From NCBI GenBank assembly GCA_947259115.1, contig CAMYKS010000021.1:40550-104549 (forward strand): DNA of 64,000 bases. Reading direction: 5' to 3'. This document shows, one piece after another, positions 63,897-64,000 of the stretch. Made by a program: the position numbers and the translations under genes. Source of the DNA: an uncultured Desulfobulbaceae bacterium. Lineage in GTDB: Bacteria; Desulfobacterota; Desulfobulbia; Desulfobulbales; BM004. A model generated the notes under the pieces. The model ran no database searches, had not been told where the DNA came from, and saw only the letters and a program-made list of their open reading frames with translations. Position 1 is the stretch's first letter. The number at the start of each line of letters is the position of its first letter.

Positions 63897-64000
63897 AAAA
63901 AGGTAGTGTCAAGAATCTTTCGCACATTTCATTTGGCTGTGGCCTCGGTATAGTTTTCAGGCAGCTGTCATTTTCTTCTCCAATTCCATTTCTCTTAACA
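63897..64000 (-). mobile_element. Possible end of an insertion sequence at the window edge
   Basis: Reading in from the right edge on the minus strand, one frame gives LREMELEKKMTAA then stop, which looks like a transposase C terminus. It is followed 75 bases later by a GGTAGTGTCAAGAATCTTTCG-type end that resembles an IS terminal repeat. The transposase body would lie beyond base 64000. This is a weak call from a short tail only. Confidence 0.25.

Overview
The window reads as a chromosome segment of an anaerobic deltaproteobacterium (Desulfobacterota), most likely related to the Desulfobulbales. The clues are a tetrahaem class III cytochrome c3, rubredoxin, an EtfA carrying its own ferredoxin domain, a NapGH-type periplasmic nitrate reductase operon, Cache/PilZ/GGDEF signalling genes, and what looks like a UGA-encoded selenoprotein. 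The assignment is inferred from gene content only. I saw no tRNA, rRNA, CRISPR array or prophage.

Layout. 1-10 kb: the tail of a sigma-54 activator, then napF-D-A-G-H-B (periplasmic nitrate reductase). A strong promoter and a molybdenum-cofactor riboswitch follow, leading moaA, a moaC-moaB fusion, moeA and a MOSC gene. The nitrate reductase and the cofactor it needs are therefore adjacent. 10-30 kb is accessory: a Spy/CpxP-like periplasmic protein, a gene broken by one stop codon, a large secreted protein behind a Fur-like site, a GbsR-type repressor with an epimerase-like gene, small PilZ/cNMP/BFD proteins, fbp, an MFS exporter, rubredoxin, a Cache sensor, a secreted hydrolase pair, a diguanylate cyclase, a HerA-like ATPase, a lipoprotein, and an intact plus a degraded Rap1a/Tai-like gene.

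30.6-44.4 kb is one long minus-strand housekeeping operon. In transcription order it reads rpmF-plsX-fabH-acyl-CoA dehydrogenase-etfB-etfA-fabG-acpP-fabF-rpiB-glyA-dCMP deaminase-nrdR-ribD-glnS, from a recognisable promoter upstream of rpmF. It joins fatty acid synthesis to a flavin dehydrogenase/electron transfer module, with no recognisable enoyl-ACP reductase gene in the cluster. 44.8-50 kb: a membrane protein, a cNMP-binding protein and the Mla phospholipid transport genes (mlaE, F, D, A, C), with a dispersed palindromic repeat between mlaE and mlaF.

50.4-51.8 kb: a CMD-family protein and ArsS, the arsenosugar radical SAM enzyme. ArsS has an in-frame UGA at the expected C-terminal cysteine position, followed by a SECIS-like hairpin. 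52-64 kb: a TPR protein, cytochrome c3, glyS, folE2, a single-domain response regulator, galT, a dksA-like gene, dnaJ, rpoZ, purA, tatB/tatA-like, tatC, a small unknown gene, a second copy of the palindromic repeat and a SAP-domain protein. The right edge may touch a mobile element.

The points most worth following are the ArsS selenocysteine, the possible flavin-based enoyl reduction module in the fatty acid operon, the Moco riboswitch, the secreted hydrolase pair, and the dispersed repeat family.
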